NCBI RefSeq assembly: GCF_019424165.1 | Contig: NZ_JAHZAA010000036.1 | Span: 15,695-26,531 of the forward strand | Origin: Desulfovibrio sp. | GTDB taxonomy: Bacteria; Desulfobacterota; Desulfovibrionia; Desulfovibrionales; Desulfovibrionaceae | Reading direction: 5' to 3' | Length of the DNA: 10,837 nt | In this document: positions 1 through 6,624 of the stretch, one piece after another | Layout of the letters: each line of letters starts with the position of its first letter | Numbering within the stretch: position 1 is the first letter of the stretch | Program-made: the position numbers and the translations under genes | The notes under the pieces: generated by a model | What the model saw: only the letters and a program-made list of their open reading frames with translations | Told to the model about the DNA's origin: nothing | Databases searched by the model: none

Positions 1-267
1 AGGCTGGTGGCAAGCTCCGCCGTCTGGCCCGGCAAGGGTAAAAAGCAGGCTCGCACAGAACCGCTCATGACCCCTCAACAGGTGCGGCAATGGTGCAGCC
101 AGGGACCGGTCATGCTTTGCCTTGGCACAGCGCGGGGGCTTGCCCCCGAAGTGCTTGAACAGTGTGACGGTCTGCTTCGCCCTGTGCGGTTTTTGGGCTA
201 CAATCACCTTTCGGTGCGCAGCGCCGCCGCCATTCTGGCAGACAGAATTTTAGGCGACTACAGCTGA
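1..267 (+). CDS. C-terminal end of an RNA methyltransferase domain, probably the tail of TrmD (partial)
   Basis: The reading frame is open at the left edge and ends at TGA 265-267, directly followed by a second stop TAA. The last 50 residues contain LGTARGLAPEVLEQCD and then YNHLSVRSAAAILADRILG. This resembles the end of the SAM-dependent, SPOUT-like RNA_Me_trans family (TM1570 type), where a YNHLSVRSA motif close to the C-terminus belongs to the cofactor-binding knot. Immediately downstream is rplS, and in most bacteria trmD (tRNA m1G37 methyltransferase) precedes rplS. I therefore infer that this is either the C-terminal domain of a TrmD fusion or a separate methyltransferase gene after trmD. 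The basic segment before it (KGKKQAR) could be an interdomain linker. A GTG at 7 and an ATG at 67 are in frame but need not be starts. The family call is fairly good; the exact gene identity is unsettled because the 5' part lies outside the window. Confidence 0.7.
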   Translation, partial: RLVASSAVWPGKGKKQARTEPLMTPQQVRQWCSQGPVMLCLGTARGLAPEVLEQCDGLLRPVRFLGYNHLSVRSAAAILADRILGDYS

Positions 268-343
268 TAAACAGGCGGCCTGAGCGCATCGGCGCCGCTA
301 CGCAACGACGCAACAATCCGCCCGGATTTGCAAGGAGTTCACG

Positions 344-691
344 ATGGATATCATCAAAAAGATTGAACGGGAAAACATGCGCATGGATGTACCCGCGTTT
401 CGCTCCGGCGACACGGTGAAAGTACACCTGCGCATTGTGGAAGGCGAAAAACAGCGCATCCAGATTTTCCAGGGCAACGTCATCCGCGTCAAGCGCGGCA
501 CGACCTGCGCCACCTTTACGGTGCGCAAAATTTCTGACGGCGTGGGTGTGGAACGCATCTTCCCCCTTAACTCGCCCTTTATCGATCGCGTTGAAGTGGT
601 CACCCAGGGCCGCGTTCGCCGCAGCCGCCTGTACTACCTGCGCGCCCTCAAGGGCAAAGCCGCACGCATCAAGCCGCGCGGCCGTTTCTGA
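344..691 (+). CDS. rplS: 50S ribosomal protein L19
   Basis: A 115-residue protein, the normal length for bacterial L19, a large-subunit protein at the interface with the 30S subunit. Family hallmarks are all present: the N-terminal helix (MDIIKKIERENMR), FRSGDTVKVHLRIVEGEKQRIQ, the FQGNVI segment, GVGVERIFPLNSPFID, and the basic C-terminal RVRRSRLYYLRALKGKAARI. The start ATG at 344 is fixed by an AAGGAG Shine-Dalgarno at 332-337, six bases upstream. It lies 76 bases after the methyltransferase end, which matches the widespread trmD-rplS order and suggests cotranscription with the preceding ribosomal/tRNA-modification genes. A hairpin downstream may end that transcript. No unusual residues were seen. 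Confidence 0.97.
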   Translation: MDIIKKIERENMRMDVPAFRSGDTVKVHLRIVEGEKQRIQIFQGNVIRVKRGTTCATFTVRKISDGVGVERIFPLNSPFIDRVEVVTQGRVRRSRLYYLRALKGKAARIKPRGRF

Positions 692-730
692 TAGCCTGCG
701 GCATCAGAAAAAACACAGCGCCTTTTTTAC

Positions 731-773
731 GGCGCGCCGTGGGATGGCGGGCAACCGCTCCTCACGGCGCGCC
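731..773 (+). terminator. Strong hairpin after rplS, possible terminator
   Basis: GGCGCGCCGTG (731-741) is the exact reverse complement of CACGGCGCGCC (763-773). Two more pairs (one G-U) extend the stem inward, and an inner GCGG/CCGC stem (747-750 / 755-758) closes a GCAA tetraloop (751-754), so the RNA would fold into one long stem with an internal loop. The bases after the stem are TCTTACG, only a weak U-tract, while a T6 run (723-728) lies before it. The position 40 bases after the rplS stop suits a transcript end, but an RNA-stabilising or processing role is equally possible. Confidence 0.5.
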
Positions 774-989
774 TCTTACGCGTTGAGGCGCTCAACTTCA
801 ATGCACTTGTTTTGGAACAGTTTTACTTTGTATCTGCCCCCCGCTGCGAAAACACACGCGGGAACAGTCGCAAAAAATAACGTGGTGCGCACAGCCCGGC
901 ATATTGTGCCGTCCGCGCAGGCTTCACGGATGCTGTGTCTTCCCGCGCCACTCCCGCAGTTCGAAGAGTATCGCAAAGCCGCACTAAAC

Positions 990-993
990 AGGA
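990..993 (+). promoter_or_regulatory. Shine-Dalgarno that sets the rnhB start
   Basis: AGGA ends seven bases before GTG 1001, favouring that GTG over the in-frame GTG at 935, which has no clear ribosome-binding site. The ATG at 996 is out of frame and opens only a two-codon frame (ATG GCG TGA) overlapping the GTG. Confidence 0.55.
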
Positions 994-1000
994 ACATGGC

Positions 1001-1699
1001 GTGAAAAAACATCGCTCCCATCAGCAAAGCCTGTTTGAACTGCCGGGCGTCCCTGTTGTTCCGGCCGCCGGGCAGACAGCCGGCATTGATGAGGCCGGGC
1101 GCGGCTGTCTGGCCGGGCCTGTGGTAGCCGGAGCCGTGATCCTGCCGTCAGAGTATGATCTGCCGGGCCTTGCCGATTCAAAGGCCTGCACCGCCCGGCA
1201 ACGCTGCCTGCTCGCCCCGCGCATCAAAAAATGTGCGCTGGCCTGGGGACTGGGAATAGTCTGGCCCGGCCGCATTGACCGCATCAATATCCTTCAGGCC
1301 ACCTTTGAAGCCATGAGCATGGCAGTGCGCCACCTGCGCATCACGCCGCAAATTTTGCTTGTGGACGGCAACAAGGTCATCCCCGAACCGTCACTAAAGC
1401 CGCAGTGGCTGCTGGCACATGGTGACACACTGCCGTTGCAGCGGGCCATTGTGGGCGGCGATGCGGTGGAACCGGCCATTTCAGCAGCGTCCATTCTGGC
1501 AAAAACCTGCCGTGATACCCTCATGACAAGCCTGGACAAACGCTGGCCCGGCTACGGTTTCGCCATCCACAAAGGCTACGGAACAAAGGAGCATTACGAG
1601 GCGCTGCGCCGCCTTGGCCCCTGCCCGCAGCACAGGCTGACCTTCCGGGGCGTCTGCGAAGGCGGCACAACCGTACAGAAGCAGGGCTGCCTGCTATGA
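1001..1699 (+). CDS. rnhB: Ribonuclease HII
   Basis: RNase HII cleaves the RNA strand of RNA-DNA hybrids and starts removal of ribonucleotides misincorporated in DNA. From GTG 1001 the protein has 232 residues, typical for the family. The first catalytic motif is GIDEAGRG, residues 28-35, with D30 and E31. It is followed by CLAGPVVAGAVIL and by LADSK (57-61), the usual substrate-contact motif. The third acidic residue is D122 in LLVDGN, and SAASILAKTCRD (151-162) supplies the last catalytic Asp, D162. YGFAIHKGYGTKEH and HRLTF are also family-typical. The start was chosen because AGGA sits seven bases upstream; a start at 935 would add 22 residues without family similarity. The stop overlaps the start of the next gene in an ATGA (1696-1699), so the two are probably translationally coupled. 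Confidence 0.95.
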   Translation: MKKHRSHQQSLFELPGVPVVPAAGQTAGIDEAGRGCLAGPVVAGAVILPSEYDLPGLADSKACTARQRCLLAPRIKKCALAWGLGIVWPGRIDRINILQATFEAMSMAVRHLRITPQILLVDGNKVIPEPSLKPQWLLAHGDTLPLQRAIVGGDAVEPAISAASILAKTCRDTLMTSLDKRWPGYGFAIHKGYGTKEHYEALRRLGPCPQHRLTFRGVCEGGTTVQKQGCLL

Positions 1700-2265
1700 A
1701 TCTGCGCAAGCTGCTGCCCGCCTTTTTTGCCGGAAAATCAGGCAAAAATCCTTCAGAAGGCAAAACGCCCTCCTGCACGGTGAGCACGGCGCAAGACGCA
1801 ACAGCCCCCAAATCCGCTAGGTCCGACAAATCCGCCAGGGCGGCTAAACCCGCTACCGCTCCTCCAGCCGCCCACCTGCGGCTCGGCAGCGCGGGAGAGG
1901 ACGCCGCAGCCGAGCTGCTGACTGACGCGGGCTGCACACTGCTTGCCCGCAACTGGCGGCAGGCGCGGCTTGAGCTGGATATCGTCTGCCTTGACGGCGA
2001 CACCATTGTTTTTGTTGAAGTAAAAACCCGCAGCAGCGAGCGCTACGGCGGTCCGGCGCATGCCGTCGGCCTGCCCAAGCAGCGCGTCCTGTGCCGCGCC
2101 GCCCGAGCCTGGCTGGCTGCGCACGAAGCATGGGACAAACCCTGCCGCTTTGACGTCATCTGCGTTCTGCGCAATGGCGACACCCTGCACCTGGAGCATT
2201 TTCGCCATGCCTTCGACTGCCCCCCGGCTCTGGATCGTAGCCACACCTCTTGGCAACCCTGGTGA
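1696..2265 (+). CDS. YraN family (UPF0102) endonuclease-like protein with a long N-terminal extension
   Basis: Residues 60-175 match the YraN/UPF0102 family, small proteins with a predicted PD-(D/E)XK nuclease-like fold whose role is poorly known. Visible family features are LGSAGEDAAAELL (63-75), LLARNWR (82-88), the acidic pair in LELDIV (E93, D95), FVEVKTR (106-112, E108 and K110) and RFDVICV (151-157). The Gly usually before the first acidic residue (GEID) is Leu here. The first 59 residues are low-complexity and rich in Ala, Lys, Ser and Pro, with a partial repeat KSAR; the family is normally about 120 residues, so this 189-residue protein has an unusual leader that may be disordered. 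The ATG overlaps the rnhB stop by four bases, and the 3' end overlaps rsmI by 59 bases. The rnhB-yraN pairing is common in bacteria. An internal start near residue 60 cannot be excluded. Confidence 0.87.
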   Translation: MNLRKLLPAFFAGKSGKNPSEGKTPSCTVSTAQDATAPKSARSDKSARAAKPATAPPAAHLRLGSAGEDAAAELLTDAGCTLLARNWRQARLELDIVCLDGDTIVFVEVKTRSSERYGGPAHAVGLPKQRVLCRAARAWLAAHEAWDKPCRFDVICVLRNGDTLHLEHFRHAFDCPPALDRSHTSWQPW

Positions 2266-3058
2266 CCTTTCACCCAGGGCAAGCGCCGTACTTGCCGAAG
2301 CCGACCTCGTGCTGGCCGAAGACACACGCCGCACTGCCCGTCTCTTCCGCGAATGCGGCATCGAGGCCCGCCGCCTGCTGAGTTTTTACGACCATAACGA
2401 AGCCGAAAGGCAGGAGCAGGTACTGCGCGCCCTGCGTGATGGGCAGACCGTGGCCCTTGTTTCCGATGCGGGCACGCCGCTGCTGGCAGACCCCGGCTAT
2501 CGCCTGGTGCGCGCCTGCCGTAAGGAAGGCCTGCCGGTCTCCCCCCTGCCTGGCCCTTCTGCTCCGGTGGCCGCCCTTTCTGCGGCGGGGCTGCCTCCCC
2601 TGCCGCACAGCTTTCTGGGTTTTCTGCCCCGCGATGCTTCCGGGCGAGATGCGCTTTTTACCGCCTTTGCCCATGTACCCGGCTCTCTCATATTTTTTGA
2701 ACGCAAGGACAGGCTCAAGGAAAGCCTCGCCCAGGCGGCCCGCCTGCTTGGCCCCCGCGAAGTGGCGGTTTGCCGGGAATTGACCAAGGAGCACGAGGAA
2801 TTTATACTGACCAGACTGGAGCACAGCGCCAGCCTGCCCGATGACCTGCTCGGCGAGATAACCGTTGTTGTCGGCCCCCCGGAGCAGGTGGAGCGCAGCC
2901 CCGAAACCGATGTTCTCGCCCTGCTGCGGCAGGAGGCGGAAGACGGCGGCAAGCCCCGGCAGGTGGCCCGGCGTGTGCAGGAGCAGGTGCGCGGCTGGAG
3001 CGTTAAAGAAATTTATGCCCTGCTCACATCGGCCCAGGGCAGCCCACACAACCATTAA
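2207..3058 (+). CDS. rsmI: 16S rRNA (cytidine1402-2'-O)-methyltransferase
   Basis: RsmI uses S-adenosylmethionine to methylate the ribose of C1402 in the 16S rRNA decoding centre. The 283-residue protein shows the tetrapyrrole-methylase fold signatures in order: WIVATPLGNPGD (9-20), LAEDTRRT (36-43), VSDAGTPLLADPG (85-97), PGPSAPVAALSAAGLP (115-130), FLGFLPR (137-143) and VCRELTKEHEEF (188-199), ending the core with VVVGP. The usual FFESPHR reads FFERKDR (163-169) here. The frame stays open upstream to 2060, but ATG 2207 gives the expected family N-terminus and has GGAG (2193-2196) ten bases before it. The gene therefore starts inside yraN with a 59-base overlap, implying coupled translation. 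RsmI and YraN genes are neighbours in many genomes. Confidence 0.95.
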   Translation: MPSTAPRLWIVATPLGNPGDLSPRASAVLAEADLVLAEDTRRTARLFRECGIEARRLLSFYDHNEAERQEQVLRALRDGQTVALVSDAGTPLLADPGYRLVRACRKEGLPVSPLPGPSAPVAALSAAGLPPLPHSFLGFLPRDASGRDALFTAFAHVPGSLIFFERKDRLKESLAQAARLLGPREVAVCRELTKEHEEFILTRLEHSASLPDDLLGEITVVVGPPEQVERSPETDVLALLRQEAEDGGKPRQVARRVQEQVRGWSVKEIYALLTSAQGSPHNH

Positions 3059-3165
3059 CTACCGCAACGCCACCGGCCCGGCAAAAATTCCGGAAACGGC
3101 GGCGTCAGGCCACGGCACGGCGGCATCCCAAACCGCGCCGGGCGGCATGCGGGCAGGATTGCCAC

Positions 3166-3915
3166 ATGTACCCCACACGCATTGCACTTGCCTGCCTGAG
3201 CCGTACCTGCTGCATTAACGCGGGTACAACCGCCAGAGGCATGCAGCAGGTCGGCCTGCTTTTTGTGCTGAGTCCCGCCCTGTGCTGGCTCTACCCCGAA
3301 GGCGAAGCCCGCGCCCGCGCCTTTGCCCGCTATGGCGGGCACAGCAATACACACCCCTTCATGATTCCGCTTTTTGTGGGCATTCTGCTTTCCCTTGAAG
3401 AAGAAATTGCCAAAGGGGCCTTGCCCGAATTCGCCGTATCATCGGTGCGCGAAACACTCGCCACCACGCTTTCCGCCCTGGGGGACTCTTTTTTCAGCGG
3501 CACGTTGCTGCCGTTGTGGGCGCTTCTGAGTGTAAGCCTGCTGCTGTCGGGCCATACAGCGCTGACGTGCATGGCTGCCGCGGCTTTTTTTCTCATCCTT
3601 CTGCTTTTCAGGGCCGGCAGTTTTTTTTCCGGCCTGCGCCACGGCATGCCCGTACTGGTGCGCCTCAAACGGCTCAACCTCATCAACTGGGTGGACAGGC
3701 TCAAGATGGTCAATGCCGTGCTGGTAGCCCAGGTAATCTGGCATCTGCCCCTGAGCCGCATCAAGCCCTTTCCCTGGGAGGTCTATATACTGGGGGCGCT
3801 GGCGGTGCTTATGGCTTCATGGATGGTAGCCCGCCTGCGGCTGCCGCGCATCCTGCTGTGGGCCATGACACTGGGCGCCCTTATTCTCATGGACGTTGAC
3901 CTGATAGGTATGTAG
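3166..3915 (+). CDS. PTS mannose/fructose/sorbose-family IID-like membrane protein
   Basis: The 249-residue protein resembles the EIID subunit of mannose-type phosphotransferase permeases, which forms the membrane channel with EIIC. Visible similarities are the N-terminal segment SRTCCINAGTTARGMQQVG (12-30), FVLSPALCWLYP (33-44), SNTHPFMIPLFVGILLSLEE (60-79) and ALGDSFFSGTLLP (104-116), which corresponds to the GxGDxxxxGTxxP block of the family. Hydrophobic stretches near 115-150, 205-222 and 228-245 are likely membrane segments. The C-terminal third (RLKRLNLINWVDRLK and after) is divergent and shorter than in classical EIID proteins. AGGA (3155-3158) seven bases before ATG 3166 supports the start. 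It sits just upstream of ptsH and ptsI, but no IIA, IIB or IIC gene is in the window. Whether it transports sugar or serves a regulatory or assembly role cannot be told from sequence. Confidence 0.82.
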   Translation: MYPTRIALACLSRTCCINAGTTARGMQQVGLLFVLSPALCWLYPEGEARARAFARYGGHSNTHPFMIPLFVGILLSLEEEIAKGALPEFAVSSVRETLATTLSALGDSFFSGTLLPLWALLSVSLLLSGHTALTCMAAAAFFLILLLFRAGSFFSGLRHGMPVLVRLKRLNLINWVDRLKMVNAVLVAQVIWHLPLSRIKPFPWEVYILGALAVLMASWMVARLRLPRILLWAMTLGALILMDVDLIGM

Positions 3916-4013
3916 TATGTGCCTGACCGGTAAAATGCGGGAGATTACATCAGGCGAAGCCGCCGTGCTGCGCCTTCACGCCCAACACACCTCGTCCGGC
4001 CTTATGGCCCGAG

Positions 4014-4022
4014 AAGGTGAGG
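4014..4022 (+). promoter_or_regulatory. Shine-Dalgarno that sets the ptsH start
   Basis: AAGGTGAGG lies just before ATG 4025, with AAGG spaced seven bases from the start. It favours the short HPr over an in-frame ATG at 3917, which has only a TAGGT (3905-3909) upstream. Confidence 0.55.
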
Positions 4023-4024
4023 AA

Positions 4025-4315
4025 ATGGAAGAAACCATTGAAGAAACGCCACGCGGGCTGTCATTGAAGCTTTGCCTGGGCCTGCGCAACGGCCTGCATG
4101 CCCGGCCGGCGGCGCGTCTGGCGCAAGAAGCCCAGCGCTATGCCTCAACCATACAGCTTATCAGCGATACCGGCGAAGTTGACGCCAAAAGCATGCTTGA
4201 TATTCTTTCTTTGGCCCAGCCCGCCAATGCGGAACTGACCCTTCTGGCGCAGGGGCAGGACGCCCGCGAGGCCCTTTACGGTCTGGCCCGCCTTCTTAAC
4301 ACCATGCAGGACTGA
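4025..4315 (+). CDS. ptsH: Phosphocarrier protein HPr
   Basis: HPr is the small cytoplasmic carrier that accepts phosphate from Enzyme I and hands it to IIA domains. The 96-residue product has the active-site motif NGLHARPAARL (22-32), with phospho-acceptor H25 and the neighbouring R27. S56 in DAKSMLDILSL lies exactly 31 residues after the His, the same spacing as His15 and Ser46 in Bacillus HPr, so the site that HPr kinase modifies in other bacteria is present. The end (ALYGLARLL) is the usual last helix. ATG 4025 was chosen because of the strong Shine-Dalgarno and normal HPr length; the frame is open back to ATG 3917, which would add 36 residues unlike HPr. It starts 109 bases after the IID stop and ends one base before ptsI, so HPr and EI are almost certainly cotranscribed. 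Confidence 0.93.
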   Translation: MEETIEETPRGLSLKLCLGLRNGLHARPAARLAQEAQRYASTIQLISDTGEVDAKSMLDILSLAQPANAELTLLAQGQDAREALYGLARLLNTMQD

Positions 4316-4316
4316 C

Positions 4317-6089
4317 ATGGCCCGCGCGGTACTTTTCGGCACCCCCGTTTCTCCCGGCATTGCCATTGGCCGGGCGCGCTTCATGCACAAGCTGCGGCAG
4401 GATGAAGAGCGGCATATCCTGCCCGCCGAAGTTTCCGCCGAGCAGGAGGCCCTGCGCGCCGCGGCTGAAGGCGTGCGCGCCTCGCTGCAAGCCACCATGG
4501 ACAATGTGCCGGAAGACCTGGCCGAATACCGTGAAGTTATTGCCGCGCAGATGGAAATGGCCCGTGATGCCAAGCTGCTCAATGCCGCCCTGTCGCGTAT
4601 AGAGCACAAGCTTATTGCGGCTCCCTGGGCCTTGCGCCTCACCGTGGAAGAACTGTGCGCCCTCTTCAGGGGCATGGATGATCCTTACCTGCGCGACCGC
4701 GCCCAGGATATCCGCGCCGTGGGCCTGCGCCTGCGCAAACATCTGGCCGTGGGACCGGCTGATGCCCCGGAGATCGCCGATCCCGGCGTTCTGGTGGCAG
4801 AAGACCTTTCCCCCGCCGACGTTATGGAGCTTAACCTGGACTGCGTGCTGGGCATCCTGACCACGGAGGGCGGCCCAACCTCGCATACGGCAATTCTTTC
4901 ACGCAGCCTGCATATCCCCTGCCTGGCGGGCGTTACCGGCCTTGTGGCCGTGGCCAGAGACGACGAGCATGTCATTGTAGACGGCCTTGGCGGCTGCGTG
5001 CTGCTGGACCCGGACGAAGCCGATCTGGCCCGCTATGAAAACCGCCGCCGTGAATACATGGCGTGGGAAGAGCTTACCTTGCAGACAGCCCACTGGCCTG
5101 CCGAAATGTGCGACGGCGTGCGCGTGGTGGTGCAGGCCAACCTGGAAAGCAGCGACGAGCTTGCCTCGGCGCCGCGCAGCGGCGCAGACGGTGTGGGCCT
5201 GTACCGCACAGAGTTTGCCTATCTCAAAGGCCGTTTGCCCGATGAGCAAGACCTGTTGACAGAATATGCCACTGTGGCGCAAAAAATCGCTCCGGAGCGC
5301 GTGGTGTTTCGCACGCTGGACGTGGGAGCGGACAAAATGCTGCACGCCCAGGCAGCACTTAAAGAGCCAAATCCTGCCCTGGGCCTGCGCGGCATACGCT
5401 TCTGCCTGCGCCACCAGGGGCTTTTTCGCACACAGTTGCGGGCGCTCATGCGGGCAGGCGTACAGGGCAACGTGGCTATCATGCTGCCGATGATTTCCGG
5501 TCTGGACGAAGTGCAGCAGGTGCGCGGCATCATGCAGGAGCTGCATCAGGAACTGGCCGCCCGCGGCCTGCCGCACGCTCCCACCCTTCCGCTGGGCGTC
5601 ATGATAGAAACTCCGGCGGCGGCCATCATCTGCGATGCCCTTGCCAGGGAATGCGATTTTTTCAGCATAGGAACCAATGACCTTATTCATTATATCATGG
5701 GGATAGACCGCAACAACCGTCATGTGGCCTATCTTAACGAGCCGCTGCACCCCGCCGTGGTGCGCTCGCTCAAACATATTATTGATGCCGCCCACCGTGA
5801 GGGCATAGGTGTTTCAGTTTGTGGCGAGCTTGCCTCCGACCCGTTGGGCATGGCCCTGCTGCTCGGCATGGGGGTGGATACCATCTCTGCCGCGCCGCGC
5901 TTTGTGCCGGGCCTGAAACACCTTATCCGCCAGCTCAAGTCCGAGACCTGCATGGAACTGGCCCACAGCGTGCTCATGAGCACCGATGTGGCCGCTTCAC
6001 GCCGCATGGTGCGGGAAACCCTGCATCAGACCCTGGGACCGGAACTGGCATTTCATACCACAAGCCTTTTGACCCACAGCCAGCCATGA
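4317..6089 (+). CDS. ptsI: Phosphoenolpyruvate-protein phosphotransferase (PTS Enzyme I)
   Basis: Enzyme I autophosphorylates from phosphoenolpyruvate and passes the phosphate to HPr. The 590 residues cover the full family length. The N-terminal part opens with FGTPVSPGIAIG (7-18); the HPr-binding helical region follows; the phosphohistidine motif is TEGGPTSHTAILSRSL (183-198) with H190. The C-terminal PEP-binding barrel shows GADGVGLYRTEF (289-300, R297), RTLDVGADK (332-340), NPALGLRGIRF (352-362), MIETPAAA (429-436, E432), IGTNDLIHYIMGIDRNN (451-467, N455 and D456) and VCGELASDP (501-509), with catalytic C502. All residues known to matter in E. coli EI are present at nearly the same positions. 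ATG 4317 follows the ptsH stop by one base, with AGGA at 4308-4311. The stop overlaps smpB in ATGA. The usual Gln-Tyr after NDL is His-Tyr here, a minor family variant. Confidence 0.96.
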   Translation: MARAVLFGTPVSPGIAIGRARFMHKLRQDEERHILPAEVSAEQEALRAAAEGVRASLQATMDNVPEDLAEYREVIAAQMEMARDAKLLNAALSRIEHKLIAAPWALRLTVEELCALFRGMDDPYLRDRAQDIRAVGLRLRKHLAVGPADAPEIADPGVLVAEDLSPADVMELNLDCVLGILTTEGGPTSHTAILSRSLHIPCLAGVTGLVAVARDDEHVIVDGLGGCVLLDPDEADLARYENRRREYMAWEELTLQTAHWPAEMCDGVRVVVQANLESSDELASAPRSGADGVGLYRTEFAYLKGRLPDEQDLLTEYATVAQKIAPERVVFRTLDVGADKMLHAQAALKEPNPALGLRGIRFCLRHQGLFRTQLRALMRAGVQGNVAIMLPMISGLDEVQQVRGIMQELHQELAARGLPHAPTLPLGVMIETPAAAIICDALARECDFFSIGTNDLIHYIMGIDRNNRHVAYLNEPLHPAVVRSLKHIIDAAHREGIGVSVCGELASDPLGMALLLGMGVDTISAAPRFVPGLKHLIRQLKSETCMELAHSVLMSTDVAASRRMVRETLHQTLGPELAFHTTSLLTHSQP

Positions 6090-6541
6090 GCCAGAAAACA
6101 TCTCCTTCCACCATTGCCGTCAATAAGAAGGCCCGCCACCTTTATGAACTTTCCGAGTTCACCGAGGCGGGCGTTGTACTTACCGGCCCCGAAGTTAAAA
6201 GTATACGCGCGGGCAAGGTCAACTTCGTCGACAGTTATGTGGACTTCCGCCGGGGCGAAGCCTGGCTGCTGTCGCTGCACATAGCGCCCTATTCCAATGC
6301 AGGCTATGCCCCGCAAGAACCGGAACGCGCACGCAAACTGCTGCTGCACCAGCGCGAGATAGCCAAGCTGTCGGGCATTGTGGCCCAGAAGGGGCTTACT
6401 GTGGTTCCCGTGCGGCTCTACCTCAAGCGGGGAAAAATCAAGGTTGAAATCGCCGTGGGCCGGGGCAAAAAGCTGCACGATCACCGCGAAAGCCTGAAAC
6501 GCCGTGCTGAAGAGCGCGATCTGGCCCGCGAACTGTCGTAA
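6086..6541 (+). CDS. smpB: SsrA (tmRNA)-binding protein SmpB
   Basis: SmpB binds tmRNA and places it in the ribosomal A site to rescue stalled ribosomes and tag the unfinished protein. The 151-residue product has the family landmarks IAVNKKARHLYELSEFTEAG (10-29), LTGPEVKSIRAGKVNFVDSY (32-51), the HIAPYSNAGY core, ARKLLLHQREI (82-92), LTVVPVRLYLKRGKIKVEI (104-122) and GRGKKLHDHRESLK (125-138), with the decoding-site His at 131. The basic C-terminal tail is short and normal. The frame is open far upstream inside ptsI, but ATG 6086 gives the family N-terminus and overlaps the ptsI stop in ATGA. No clear Shine-Dalgarno precedes it, so translation probably depends on coupling to ptsI. No tmRNA gene was recognised within the window. 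Confidence 0.95.
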   Translation: MSQKTSPSTIAVNKKARHLYELSEFTEAGVVLTGPEVKSIRAGKVNFVDSYVDFRRGEAWLLSLHIAPYSNAGYAPQEPERARKLLLHQREIAKLSGIVAQKGLTVVPVRLYLKRGKIKVEIAVGRGKKLHDHRESLKRRAEERDLARELS

Positions 6542-6624
6542 ACGCCTCGCCTGCGCAAAAACTGCCCGGCGTGGCTGATTGCCCGGACGGCAGGGCGGAT
6601 ACGCGCTGTTCCGCCGGATTTTGC

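Larger units (their letters stand above)
692..1000 (+). other. Gene-free stretch between rplS and rnhB
   Basis: No convincing gene was found in these 309 bases on either strand. The part closest to rplS holds small inverted repeats (CTGAT 688-692 with ATCAG 703-707) and the strong hairpin at 731-773. A short stem GTTGAG 782-787 / CTCAAC 791-796 follows. The segment 800-835 is AT-richer and contains TTGTTT 807-812 and TTGTAT 828-833, which could be a weak promoter with a short 15-base spacer for the rnhB group. The last 66 bases are an in-frame upstream extension of rnhB, with a GTG at 935, that lacks family similarity. The function of the rest is unknown. Confidence 0.5.

Noticed and set aside
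435..1004. 189-codon + strand frame overlapping rplS and the spacer
   Set aside because: Overlaps L19 in another frame and has no domain or ribosome-binding site.
776..1027. 83-codon - strand frame in the rplS-rnhB spacer
   Set aside because: No recognisable family and no convincing ribosome-binding site; overlaps the start of rnhB. A small unknown protein cannot be fully excluded.
2270..3055. 261-codon - strand open frame opposite rsmI
   Set aside because: Shadow of the RsmI coding sequence; no family features.
4899..5795. 298-codon open frame on the - strand inside ptsI
   Set aside because: It is antisense to a complete, well-conserved Enzyme I and has no recognisable domain; long antisense frames are expected in GC-rich genes.
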